From Skermanella aerolata KACC 11604 (GTDB lineage Bacteria; Pseudomonadota; Alphaproteobacteria; Azospirillales; Azospirillaceae): a stretch of DNA of 64,000 nucleotides. Under the pieces are notes generated by a model. The model was not told the origin of the DNA, searched no databases, and was given only the letters and a program-made list of their open reading frames with translations. Both the position numbers and the translations under genes were made by a program. Positions 23,804-32,268 of the stretch are shown piece by piece (position 1 is the first letter of the stretch; each line of letters starts with the position of its first letter). The stretch covers positions 1 to 64,000 of the forward strand of contig NZ_AVFK01000010.1 in assembly GCF_000936425.1 (NCBI RefSeq). The letters are read 5' to 3'.

Positions 23804-26149
23804 CGCCTTGAGCTGTTCCCCGATCGGCAGCGTCCGGATACGCTTGCCGGTCGCGGCGAAGATGGCGTTGGTCAGGGCCGGGGCCAGCGGAGGCAGGCCC
23901 GGCTCGCCGACGCCGCCGGGCGCCAGGTCCCAGTTCGACGGGACGATGTGGACGTTGATCTCACGCGGGGCCTGATCGATCCGCGCCACCACATAGTCGT
24001 CGAAGTTGCCCTGGACGACGCGGCCGTCCTTGAAGCTGATCTCGCTCGACAAGGCGAGGCTCAGGCCCATGATGCAAGCACCCTCGACCTGGGAGCGGAT
24101 GCGGTCTGGGTTGACGACGTTGCCGCAGTCGATCGCCACGTCGATCCTCGGGATGGATAGCGTGCCGTCTTCCGCCACCGCCGCCTCGACCACCGTCGCG
24201 ACATATGTCACGAAGCTCCGGTGCGCCGCGATGCCCAGGCCGTGCCGTTCCGGCACCTTGCGGCCCCAGCCGGCCTTTTCCGCGACCAGCTCGGTGACGT
24301 GGCGCAGGCGGCCGACATCGACCGGGTACATCTTGGTCGACTCACCGTAGTTCCACAGCGTATCGAGCGACTTCAGCTCGGCGACCCTGGCCGGTCCCAT
24401 CAGCTCCAGCAGGTAGTCCTTCTGGTCCTTGCCGGCGGCATGGGCCATTTCCGCCGCGAACGACTGGATGGCGAAGGCGTGCGGGATGTTCGAGACCGAC
24501 CGGAACCAGCCGATCCGGGCATGGGCCTCGGCCTCGCCGTTCTCGCAGCGCAGGTTGGGGATGTCGAACGGCACGTCGACCAGCCCCATGCCCAGTTCGA
24601 ACGCTCCCTGGTGCTTCGGATCGGGGGCGAAGATCGACACGATGCTGGGAGCGACACTGCGGTGCAGCCACGCGACCGGCTTGCCGTTGGCATCCATGCC
24701 GGCTTCGATCCGCTCGGCCGAGACGGTGTGATAGTAGCCGTGCCGGATGTCGTCCTCGCGGGTCCACAGCAGCTTGACCGGGGCGCCGTTCATCTCCTTG
24801 GCCAGCAGGGCGGCCTCGACCGCGAAGTCGGGCTTGGACTTCCGTCCGAAACCGCCGCCCAGCAGCGTCACATGGACGGTGACGTCCTCGAACTTCATGC
24901 CGAGCTTCTCGGCGATGTCGGTCCGGGTGATCTGGGGCGCCTGGACGCAGGCCCAGACGTCGCACTTGCCGTCCTTGATCCGGACGGTGGCGGCGGGCGG
25001 CTCCATCGGGGCCTGGGCCAGATGGGGGATGTAGTATTCCGCCTCGAGCTTCTTCGCGGCCTTGCCCAGCGCCGCGTCCACGTCGCCTTCGTTCCGCACG
25101 ACCTTGGCCGGCTTGCGGGCGGTTTCCTCCATCTGGGCGCGGTAGGCTTCGCTGTCGTAGGACTTGTGCGGCCCGTCGTCCCAGGTGATCTTGAGCGCGT
25201 CGCGGCCCTTCATCGCCGCCCAGGTGTTCTTCGCGATGACGGCGACGCCGCCCAGCGGCATGAACTTGGCGGGGGCCGGAGTGCCCTCGATCCTGACGAT
25301 CTTCAGGACGCCGGGGATCTTCTTGGCTTCCGAATCGTCCAGCGACGCGACCTTGCCGCCGAACACCGGCGGCCTTGCGACCACGGCGTAGTTCATGCCC
25401 TCCATCCAGGTGTCGAAGCCGTACATGGCCTTGCCGACCGTGATGTCGAAACCGTCCGCCAGCGGAAGCCCCTTGCCGATATAGCGGAACTGGTCAGGCG
25501 TCTTCAGCTTGATCTGGTCCTTGGCCGGAACCTCCAGGATCGCCGCTTCCTCCGCCAGTTCGCCGTAGCCAAGCTTGCGGCCCGACGCCTTGTGGACGAC
25601 CTCGTGGTTGCTGGCCGACACTTCCGACGGATCGACGCCCCAGCGCTTGGCGGCGGTCTGTTCCAGCATCATGCGGGCGCTGGCGCCGGCTTCGCGCATC
25701 GCCGGCATGAAGTGCCGGGTGCTGCGCGAGCCGTCGGTGTCCTGGTTGCCGTATTTCTCCTCGTCGCCGGTGGCGTTGACGACACGGACGCGGCTCCAGT
25801 CGGCTTCCAGCTCGTCGGCCACGATCTGCGGCATGCCGGTGCGGACGCCCTGGCCCATCTCCGAGCGGTGGCAGACGATGGTGACCGTCCCGTCCTTGGC
25901 GATCGAGATGAAGGCGCTGGGCGCGTTGACCGTGCCGTGGGGCATGGCCGCGGCGCCGTAGGCCGTCGCGGTCTGGGCGAAGGGACGGCCGACCGGCATG
26001 ATGCGGGCGGCCAGCACTAGGCCGCCGCCGGCGACGATGCCCTTCAGAACGCCGCGCCGGCTGACATTGGTGATGCCTTCGCCGGTGATGCGGTCGTTGG
26101 CGGACGGAATGACTGGTTCGGTGACCGGGGTGTTTATCAACGAGGTCAT
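23801..26149 (-). CDS. Xanthine dehydrogenase family molybdopterin-binding subunit (isoquinoline 1-oxidoreductase beta-like)
   Basis: The protein is 782 aa. A Tat motif SRRGVLKG at about residues 30-37 precedes a hydrophobic core, so export with the cofactor bound is likely. [26 protein letters not shown] and [12 protein letters not shown] (catalytic-Glu region, about residue 745) are the Mo-cofactor and active-site stretches. The layout matches IorB/AldH-type large subunits that lack FAD. The [2Fe-2S] partner ends 1 nt upstream. The complex hydroxylates an aldehyde or N-heterocycle in the periplasm; the substrate is unknown. The molybdate uptake and moeA genes in this window could supply the cofactor. 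Confidence 0.93.
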   Translation of the reverse strand: MTSLINTPVTEPVIPSANDRITGEGITNVSRRGVLKGIVAGGGLVLAARIMPVGRPFAQTATAYGAAAMPHGTVNAPSAFISIAKDGTVTIVCHRSEMGQGVRTGMPQIVADELEADWSRVRVVNATGDEEKYGNQDTDGSRSTRHFMPAMREAGASARMMLEQTAAKRWGVDPSEVSASNHEVVHKASGRKLGYGELAEEAAILEVPAKDQIKLKTPDQFRYIGKGLPLADGFDITVGKAMYGFDTWMEGMNYAVVARPPVFGGKVASLDDSEAKKIPGVLKIVRIEGTPAPAKFMPLGGVAVIAKNTWAAMKGRDALKITWDDGPHKSYDSEAYRAQMEETARKPAKVVRNEGDVDAALGKAAKKLEAEYYIPHLAQAPMEPPAATVRIKDGKCDVWACVQAPQITRTDIAEKLGMKFEDVTVHVTLLGGGFGRKSKPDFAVEAALLAKEMNGAPVKLLWTREDDIRHGYYHTVSAERIEAGMDANGKPVAWLHRSVAPSIVSIFAPDPKHQGAFELGMGLVDVPFDIPNLRCENGEAEAHARIGWFRSVSNIPHAFAIQSFAAEMAHAAGKDQKDYLLELMGPARVAELKSLDTLWNYGESTKMYPVDVGRLRHVTELVAEKAGWGRKVPERHGLGIAAHRSFVTYVATVVEAAVAEDGTLSIPRIDVAIDCGNVVNPDRIRSQVEGACIMGLSLALSSEISFKDGRVVQGNFDDYVVARIDQAPREINVHIVPSNWDLAPGGVGEPGLPPLAPALTNAIFAATGKRIRTLPIGEQLKA

Positions 26150-26150
26150 G

Positions 26151-26603
26151 TCACGCTCCCTTTACCGCTTGGCGGATGGCTGCGCGGATGCGCGTATAGG
26201 TGCCGCAACGACAGATGTTGCCCCACATCGCGGTGTCGATTTCCTCGTCGCTCGGCGACGGCGTCTGCTTCAGCAGCGCTGCCGCCTGCATGATCTGGCC
26301 GGCTTGGCAATAGCCGCACTGCGGCACGGCGACGTCGCGCCACGCCTTCTGGAGAGGGTGGTTGCCTTGCGGGTCCAGGCCTTCGATCGTCGTCACCGCC
26401 GCATTCTCGGCGGCGCTGATCGGCGTCTGGCACGACCGTACGGCCTCGCCGTCGAGATGGACCGTGCAGGCGCCGCAGGCGGCGATGCCGCAGCCGAACT
26501 TGGTGCCGGTCAGCCCCAGTTCGTCCCGCAGGTACCACAGCAGCGGCATCTCGCCGTCGCCGTCGAATTGCTTCTCCTGGCCATTGATGCGCAGCTTGAT
26601 CAT
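26151..26603 (-). CDS. (2Fe-2S)-binding small subunit of molybdoenzyme (IorA-like)
   Basis: The protein is 150 aa. The plant-type [2Fe-2S] motif [15 protein letters not shown]...C lies at about residues 38-58, and the second cluster motif CGYCQAGQ...CRCGTY at about 96-134; both are complete. It passes electrons from the molybdenum centre. It is the upstream gene of the pair; its stop is 1 nt before the large-subunit start, so translation is coupled. It has no signal peptide and would be exported with the Tat-tagged large subunit. Confidence 0.94.
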   Translation of the reverse strand: MIKLRINGQEKQFDGDGEMPLLWYLRDELGLTGTKFGCGIAACGACTVHLDGEAVRSCQTPISAAENAAVTTIEGLDPQGNHPLQKAWRDVAVPQCGYCQAGQIMQAAALLKQTPSPSDEEIDTAMWGNICRCGTYTRIRAAIRQAVKGA

Positions 26604-26672
26604 CGGTTCCTCTTGAGAAAAAACGAGCCGTTTAGAAAGATTAAGGTCGGCAAAGGCTTCGGGCGAAGCCGC

Positions 26673-27065
26673 TCAACCGGAACTCGCCGGCGGCATGACG
26701 ACGTAAAGGATGTCCTTGATCGTCAGGTCGGAACCGGCCTGCTCGACCTTTCCGGGGTCTTCCCATTCGAAGACGATGATGCGGCCGTTGATCGTTTCCA
26801 GCTTCATCGGGGAGCCTGCCTGCACAGGTCGCCGCGACGTCCCATCCATCTTCTTCTCGGTCGAGTAGAGGATTTCGAGCTGCCCGTCGGATTTCGGGAT
26901 ACCGATGCCGCAATTGGTGGCCGGGCACCAAATCACCTGGGGACAAGGCTCGGAATAGGTCCCTTGGGCACAGATGGTTTCCTTGACGTCCTGGGCCATG
27001 GCGCCGCTTGCGGCGCCTCCCGTCAGGACAGCGGTACAGAGCGCAGCCAGCGCTATCTTGTTCAT
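26673..27065 (-). CDS. Secreted hypothetical protein (130 aa)
   Basis: A clear Sec signal peptide (residues 1-24, ending AMAQ) is followed by a compact beta-rich domain with four cysteines (in ETIC, EPC, IWC and TNC) that could form two disulfides. It lies 69 nt upstream of the molybdoenzyme pair on the same strand, but no motif links it to that enzyme. No family is recognised. Confidence 0.72.
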   Translation of the reverse strand: MNKIALAALCTAVLTGGAASGAMAQDVKETICAQGTYSEPCPQVIWCPATNCGIGIPKSDGQLEILYSTEKKMDGTSRRPVQAGSPMKLETINGRIIVFEWEDPGKVEQAGSDLTIKDILYVVMPPASSG

Positions 27066-27274
27066 GATCCCTGATCTCCCCTGCCAAGCGTCTTCGTTCT
27101 ATCCATGCCCAGGATTGCCCTGGAGCCGGTGCGACACCTGATTGCGGAGAACGGTCCACTGGTACTACCGGTTCCAACGGCGCGGTTTCACGTGAAGCAA
27201 AAGCGGCCGTCTGCAGCTATGCGGAAATACCCTTTTTCATCCGGCTTGGAAGAAGGTAGGATTTATGGTTAACG

Positions 27275-28519
27275 TCAGTCGCGCCGGTCGGTCCCGACAA
27301 CCACATTGGGCGCGTCGCCCCCGTTTCCGCCTCCGCTGCCGTCGCTGCCCATGACGGCGTCGCGCAGGTCCCGACGGGCTACCTTACGCGCTGGCCTCTT
27401 GCTGGCGGTGGCGCCCTCCGCATCAATTTCCGCGCTGACCCGGGCGGGTGCCTGCCGATCGATCAGGCCCAGTTCGGCCGCGTGGTCGGCGATCGCGAGA
27501 CTGTCAGCCGCCAGCACCATGCCGCTCCCCGCCGCCGTCACGGCCTTCGCCAGATCCTCGATCTCCCGGATCCTCGTCTCGTCGCGCGAGACGTTGCGGA
27601 TATAGACTGCCGTCACCCGGCCGGGATATTCGTCGACGATCTGCCGGTAGACTTCGGGATCGTGCTGGCCGCTGTCGCCGATCAGGACGAAGGGCAGGTC
27701 CTTGTAGAGCGCAAGCATGTTGCCGATCAACTCGCGCTTGTGGTCCTCCGCCTTGCGGGGCAGCGGACTTTTCCAGGTGACTCCCCATTCCCGCAGGAAC
27801 AGCATGGGGCCGACGGGGATGTTGTGCATCCGGAAGAACTCGTCCAGCACGTCGTAGATGCCCCACGGTGCCCGGGATACATAGAGCATCGGGTTGCTCT
27901 CACGGCCGGACGGCCCGGCATGCATAGCCCGGTAAAGCTCCGCCACGCCGGGGAAGGCGACGCGGTTCTCCGCATCCTGGACGAACAGCCGCCACATCAT
28001 CTTCAGCTTGCCGGCGACGCCGGTGAACATCACGGTATCGTCGATATCGCTGATCACGACATGCCGGCAGTGCCGCGGCGGGATGAAGACCTGCGCTGTC
28101 GCGGTCACCGGGTCCGGCTGCTCAAGCTCCAGGTCCATGTCGTGCCAGCAGTCGTCGCTGGGCGCCAGCTCTCGGACCTTCAGGTGAATCCGGAAATAGC
28201 CGTCGCGGTCGGTCACGGCCCGCTGCTCGGCGCCACCGAACCGCGCGCGCACCGTAGCGCCGGCGACGGAGCGGCGGACGATCCTGCGGCCGATGTCACG
28301 CAGATGGCCGGCCAGATCGTCCTCGCCGCCGCCGTGTTCGGTACGGGACTGACGGAAAGCACGGCCGATCAGGAAGACTTCCTCCCGCGATCCGTAGCCC
28401 CGATAGGGCTGAAGGACGATGCCGCGCTTGCCATGGGCCGTCCGGACAGGCCGGGCCGCAAGATCGAGGATGCGGGTCGCCGCCCTCTTCCATTTCCTGA
28501 GAGTACCGCGCGAGCCCAT
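27275..28519 (-). CDS. App1-like phosphatase domain protein (DUF2183)
   Basis: The protein is 414 aa. After a basic N-terminus and a beta-sandwich-like part, the HAD-type motif ISDIDDTVMFTG lies at about residues 152-163 (DxDxT), followed by LYVSRAPWGIYDVL and LIGDSGQHDPEVY, the signature stretches of the App1/DUF2183 phosphatase family. The yeast member dephosphorylates phosphatidate; bacterial members are poorly studied. No signal peptide is visible. It stands alone, divergent from the PHA-system gene. Confidence 0.88.
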   Translation of the reverse strand: MGSRGTLRKWKRAATRILDLAARPVRTAHGKRGIVLQPYRGYGSREEVFLIGRAFRQSRTEHGGGEDDLAGHLRDIGRRIVRRSVAGATVRARFGGAEQRAVTDRDGYFRIHLKVRELAPSDDCWHDMDLELEQPDPVTATAQVFIPPRHCRHVVISDIDDTVMFTGVAGKLKMMWRLFVQDAENRVAFPGVAELYRAMHAGPSGRESNPMLYVSRAPWGIYDVLDEFFRMHNIPVGPMLFLREWGVTWKSPLPRKAEDHKRELIGNMLALYKDLPFVLIGDSGQHDPEVYRQIVDEYPGRVTAVYIRNVSRDETRIREIEDLAKAVTAAGSGMVLAADSLAIADHAAELGLIDRQAPARVSAEIDAEGATASKRPARKVARRDLRDAVMGSDGSGGGNGGDAPNVVVGTDRRD

Positions 28520-28651
28520 GACATTACCGTTCTGCTGATCTTCCTTCTTCCTTAATGCTCGAACTCCCGGAAAAGTCCCAAAATTCCGGCGCCTCTGTAA
28601 ATTGGCCCCCCGCCTCCGTACTTATGGGGAAACATCCTGAGGATACGAGAC

Positions 28652-28963
28652 ATGCGAAAGCCCGTGGTCGTCACCATCCCCCATCAGCTCGGACGCGAAG
28701 AGGCGAGGCGGCGCCTTCAGGACGGCATGGGACAGGTCCGCTCCCAGCTTTCCGGCGTCGGCGCCACGGTGGAAGACCGCTGGACCGACGACCGGCTGGC
28801 CTTCGACGTGGCCGTCATGGCCCAGACGATCAGCGGGCGGGTCGATGTCGGCGACAACGAGGTTCGCCTCGAAGTGGACCTGCCCTGGATGCTCGCCATG
28901 CTGGCGGAAAAGATCACGGGCAAGATCGCCAGGCAGGGAACGCTTATGCTGACGAAAAGCTGA
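28652..28963 (+). CDS. Polyhydroxyalkanoic acid system family protein
   Basis: The protein is 103 aa and begins MRKPVVVTIPHQLGREEARRRL, then GQVRSQL, and ends with EVDLPWMLAMLAEKITGKI, which matches the PHA_gran_rgn family (putative PHA granule-associated or regulatory proteins). It may act with the phasin encoded at 14764. Its stop lies 1 nt from the stop of the convergent TPR lipoprotein gene. Confidence 0.85.
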   Translation: MRKPVVVTIPHQLGREEARRRLQDGMGQVRSQLSGVGATVEDRWTDDRLAFDVAVMAQTISGRVDVGDNEVRLEVDLPWMLAMLAEKITGKIARQGTLMLTKS

Positions 28964-28964
28964 G

Positions 28965-29900
28965 CTAAGGCCGATCTTTCGACAAGTCCAGCCGTAGCCG
29001 GCGGGCTTCGTTGGCAAGCGCCGGCTGACCGGTATGCCGGGCCAGGGATTCCGCGCGGCGGAGGCGGGATGCCGCCTCGGCGTCGCCTTCCTGGGCGGCG
29101 CTCCTGCCGGAGCGGAACCAGAGGTCGGCCGCCTTCGCCTTCTGGCCGTTCCTCTCCGTCGAATCCGCTGCCAATGCCAGCGCCCGCGCGACGCCCGGCT
29201 CGTCGCCGGAAGCGCGGCGCAGAGCTTCCTCCGCCATGAAGGCGTCGGCGGCCTGGACGTAGTCTTTCCGGATCAGGTGAAGCCTGCCGCTCAGATGAAG
29301 GTTGTCCGCCTTCATCTCCGGCTGCTCGCCGCTTCGGGAGAGTGTGTCCGAGGCGGCGGTAAGGGCCGGGACGTCGCGCCGGTCGGCCGCGATCATGCCG
29401 AGCAGGAAGGTCGCGCGGCTCGCCGCCATCGGATCGTCGGGAGCAGCGGCGACCTCGCGGGCCAGCCGTTCCGCCACGGCGGTCTCCTTCAGCCGGTAGC
29501 GCGCCGTGGCCTCGACCAGCGCCAGAGCGGGACGGGCGGGGCGGCCCCGGCGCGCCAGTTCGTCCCTGGTCCTGGAGGCAGCCTGCACCGCTTCCTTCGG
29601 CTTGCCGGCGCGCAGGTATGAGAATGCAAGTTCCTGACCCGCCACAGCGATCGCCGCCACATCGTCACGGGCATAGGCGCGGTCCAGGCTGCCGGAATAC
29701 GCCCTTATCGCCTGATCGTAGCGGCCGGACAGGAAGGCGAAGCGGGCCATTTCCAGGGACGCCGAGATCTCCGCCTCCTGCACCGCCTCGGGACTAGGCG
29801 GCGGTTCCGGCGTGCCGCCGCAGGCCGACAGTATGCTGCCGCTGGCGGTCAGCATCAGGCACAGGATGGCGGCGGATATGCCGCCACGACGCGGCCTCAC
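28965..29900 (-). CDS. TPR-containing lipoprotein of Mla-like operon
   Basis: The protein is 311 aa. A signal sequence ending in the lipobox LSAC (about residue 26) predicts an outer- or inner-membrane-anchored lipoprotein. The mature part is made of about six helix pairs with TPR-like spacing (for example ARFAFLSGRYDQAIRAYSGSLDRAYAR). Its start overlaps the MlaD-like gene stop by ATGA (29897-29900), placing it last in the lipid-transport-like operon. It may be the periplasmic or outer-membrane partner that replaces MlaC/MlaA-type components; that is inference. Confidence 0.85.
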   Translation of the reverse strand: MRPRRGGISAAILCLMLTASGSILSACGGTPEPPPSPEAVQEAEISASLEMARFAFLSGRYDQAIRAYSGSLDRAYARDDVAAIAVAGQELAFSYLRAGKPKEAVQAASRTRDELARRGRPARPALALVEATARYRLKETAVAERLAREVAAAPDDPMAASRATFLLGMIAADRRDVPALTAASDTLSRSGEQPEMKADNLHLSGRLHLIRKDYVQAADAFMAEEALRRASGDEPGVARALALAADSTERNGQKAKAADLWFRSGRSAAQEGDAEAASRLRRAESLARHTGQPALANEARRLRLDLSKDRP

Positions 29901-30793
29901 GGGCGGACCTCCAGCGGGGACAGCGGTTTCCTTTCGGGCTGGCCGGGCTGGCCGCCTCCACCGCCCAGCAGCCAGTTACCCTGCAACTGGACCAGCAGCC
30001 GCTCCAACTCCGCCACGGCGGCCTGGGTCTGGTTGATGAACATCGGCAACTCCGCCGAGGCGGAGCCGGCTTTGCCCGCCAGGTCCCGGATCTGGGGCAC
30101 CAGCCGGTTGACGTTGCGCAGGACGGCGTTCAGCGACACCAGAGCCGCATCGGCATTGCCGACCACGGGCGGCACCTGGGCGACCGCCGCTTCCAGGTCG
30201 CGGATGAGGGTGTCGTCCACCAGCAGATGACCCGCCGAACCCTCGCCCCGGTCCAGTTCCTCCGTGATGTTCGCCAGGGCGGCCATGACGCGGTCTGTCT
30301 TGTCGATGACCGGGAAGATCTTGGTGCTCAACTGGTCGATGATCTGCCCGATGTTTTCGGTGGCGCCGCGTTCCGGTGCCGCTTCCAGCACGGCGTAGTC
30401 CCAGTCCAGTTCCGTCCCGGTGCCGCGCGTGATGTCGAGGAAGGCGGCGCCCGCTATGCCGAACTGCTTCCGGATCAGCACCTTGGAATCGCTCCGGATA
30501 AAGGGCTGCATCGCCTTGTCGATCCGGACGATAGCGTGGAAGTTCTCGGTCGGATTGATCACGATCTCGCGCACTTCGCCGGCCTTGGTGCCCAGCACCT
30601 CGACGGCGGAACCGCGCGCCAGACCCGCCAATCCTTCGGCTGGCATGATGACGCGCAAGGTCGATGTCGGATTGAGCAGTCCCCGCAGCATGCCGGCCTG
30701 GAGGATTGCGGCGACGAAGACCGCCAGCGCCAGCAGCACGAACAGGCCGATGCGCCGGCTGGCATAGCGGAATTGCCGGGTCTCTGCGGTCAT
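29897..30793 (-). CDS. mlaD: MlaD/MCE family lipid-binding protein
   Basis: The protein is 298 aa from ATG 30793, with GAGGGAG upstream and a 4-nt overlap with the ATPase-like gene. A single N-terminal membrane helix (about residues 15-36) precedes an MCE domain (LRVIMPAEGLAGLARGSAVEVLGTKAGEVREI, about 46-77), then a long helical region that in MCE proteins forms a barrel or needle. The tail is Gly/Pro-rich. Such proteins pass phospholipids between membranes. No MlaC-type carrier gene is adjacent. Confidence 0.9.
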   Translation of the reverse strand: MTAETRQFRYASRRIGLFVLLALAVFVAAILQAGMLRGLLNPTSTLRVIMPAEGLAGLARGSAVEVLGTKAGEVREIVINPTENFHAIVRIDKAMQPFIRSDSKVLIRKQFGIAGAAFLDITRGTGTELDWDYAVLEAAPERGATENIGQIIDQLSTKIFPVIDKTDRVMAALANITEELDRGEGSAGHLLVDDTLIRDLEAAVAQVPPVVGNADAALVSLNAVLRNVNRLVPQIRDLAGKAGSASAELPMFINQTQAAVAELERLLVQLQGNWLLGGGGGQPGQPERKPLSPLEVRP

Positions 30794-31455
30794 CGCGGGT
30801 CTCCCTCGGCCACGAGAGTGTCGCCGCGCAGCCGGTACCGGCGGGTGGCGGGAATGGCGGGCTCGTACCAGAGCGCCGGATCGAGCGTGAACCAAAGCAC
30901 GGCGCCGTCCCGGTCGCGCACCGCCCGGATCGCACCGACCAGCGGACCGATGCCGTCGGCCGGCGGTCCTTCCAGGATCACCAGGATGGGAGACCCGGTG
31001 AAGGCGCGGATCAGGTCCGCCCGGACAAGATCGGACGCGGTCGCCTGTCCCGGCAGCACCGTCGGCAGTCCGGGCAGGCCGAAGCCGGCTGACAGCCTGT
31101 TCGCCTCGTCCCGGATCTCGGCATAGGGGCGCGTGGTATGGTGAAGCTGGGGCAGCAGGATATTGTCGATCAGGCTCAGATACGGGACCCAGGAACCGCG
31201 CCGGAAGCTGTGACCAATCCGCCCGCGCAGGGCGTTGGCGTGGTCGGGCTGCTGCTTCAGCCAATCGCGTCCGAGCATGCTGACGGTCCCTTGCAGGGGC
31301 GGCGCCAGCCCGCAGGCGGCATCGGCGATCGTCCGCTCGTGCTCCTCATCGCCCGGATCGATCAGGATCAGCTCGCCCGGTCCCAGCGTCAGGTCGACCG
31401 ACAAGCCGTCCGTCAGGACGGTGGATGCGAACCTCAGGACCGGCGGCTGGTCCAT
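30790..31455 (-). CDS. Degenerate ABC ATPase-like protein of Mla-like operon
   Basis: The protein is 221 aa and follows the ABC ATPase plan from end to end, sitting where MlaF belongs, but every catalytic motif is changed. The Walker A position reads DPGDEEHERT with no GK[ST], the Q-loop Gln is lost (GHSFRRGSW), the signature reads LPGQATASD instead of LSGGQ, Walker B reads LVILEGPP, and the switch His is missing (LWFTLDP). ATP hydrolysis by the usual mechanism is not expected. The frame is intact and 4-nt-coupled to mlaD, so it is not a recent pseudogene. It may be a structural cap on the MlaE permease. Confidence 0.85.
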   Translation of the reverse strand: MDQPPVLRFASTVLTDGLSVDLTLGPGELILIDPGDEEHERTIADAACGLAPPLQGTVSMLGRDWLKQQPDHANALRGRIGHSFRRGSWVPYLSLIDNILLPQLHHTTRPYAEIRDEANRLSAGFGLPGLPTVLPGQATASDLVRADLIRAFTGSPILVILEGPPADGIGPLVGAIRAVRDRDGAVLWFTLDPALWYEPAIPATRRYRLRGDTLVAEGDPR

Positions 31456-31458
31456 CGT

Positions 31459-32268
31459 CTACACCATGGCGCTCAGCAGCCCGTTCACCACCAGGGTGAG
31501 CAGCAGCGCCCGGAAGAAACCCGACGGCAGCAGGGTCGTGGCGGCCTCGTCTCGACCGGCGCCTTGCTCAAGCGCCGTGACGCAGGCCGCCAGCCCGATC
31601 AGGAACCCGATGCTCAGCGACTTCAGCGGCAGGATGAGGTAGCCGGCCGATCCGATGATGGAGAGGATGTTGAGGAGGACTTGATCGACCGGCTGGCGGA
31701 CGATGCCCAGCGCCAGCGCCGCCAGCATGCCGGCCAGGGGAGCCACGGCGACGAACAGGATCGTCAGGCAGAAGGTGCTGAGCGACAGCGCCAGCACGCG
31801 TGGCAGCACCAGCAGGAGCAGCGGGTCCAGCCCCTGCGCATCCAGCGCCCGCAGCCGTCCTTCCTCCCGCATGCGGCTCAACTCGCTGAGGATGATCAGC
31901 CCGCTGCGTCCGATCGCCAGCAGCCCGACGGTGAGCGGCGCCACTTCCCGCACCAGGATGGTCAGGATGATCTGGGTGATCTCGTCGTTCTGGCCGACCT
32001 GCTCGAGCCAGTAGAGCGCTTGCGACAGCAGGCCGAGACCGGCCAGGACAGCGGTTATGGTGACCGCCGGGATGCTTTGGAGACCCGAGATCGCCATGAA
32101 GCGCATAAACTCCATCCGGACGGGCCGGCGCCATGTGACCGGCCTGACCATCTGGCGCAGTACCGCCGTTCCAACGGCGGCCGTCGTGACGATCCAGCGC
32201 GGCGACCAGGGCGGCAGGGGCGCCGGCTTTCCCGCCTTGACGGCTTGGCCCGTCATCGTGCCGGTCAC
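31459..32268 (-). CDS. mlaE: MlaE-family ABC permease
   Basis: The protein is about 269 aa. The GTG start at 32268 overlaps the sensor gene stop (GTGA), in keeping with the 4-nt overlaps elsewhere in this operon; ATG 32256 is an alternative four residues shorter. Five or six hydrophobic segments and the cytoplasmic EFMRFMAISGLQSIPAV and IGRSGLIILSELSRMREEGRLRAL stretches match the MlaE permease family, whose ERxGPxLAA-like coupling region contacts the ATPase. It should form the inner-membrane core of a lipid transporter with the MCE protein. Its expected ATPase partner is degenerate. Confidence 0.9.
   Translation of the reverse strand: MTGTMTGQAVKAGKPAPLPPWSPRWIVTTAAVGTAVLRQMVRPVTWRRPVRMEFMRFMAISGLQSIPAVTITAVLAGLGLLSQALYWLEQVGQNDEITQIILTILVREVAPLTVGLLAIGRSGLIILSELSRMREEGRLRALDAQGLDPLLLLVLPRVLALSLSTFCLTILFVAVAPLAGMLAALALGIVRQPVDQVLLNILSIIGSAGYLILPLKSLSIGFLIGLAACVTALEQGAGRDEAATTLLPSGFFRALLLTLVVNGLLSAMV

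Noticed and set aside
24221-26020. Plus-strand frame of about 600 codons opposite the molybdoenzyme large subunit
   Set aside because: The minus-strand gene carries a Tat signal and all molybdenum-cofactor motifs; the opposite frame has no recognisable domain and is a shadow.
30790-31455. Treating the degenerate ABC ATPase-like gene as a pseudogene
   Set aside because: The frame is full length with no internal stop, coding overlaps on the downstream side are preserved and third-position GC matches neighbours, so a functional but altered protein is more likely.
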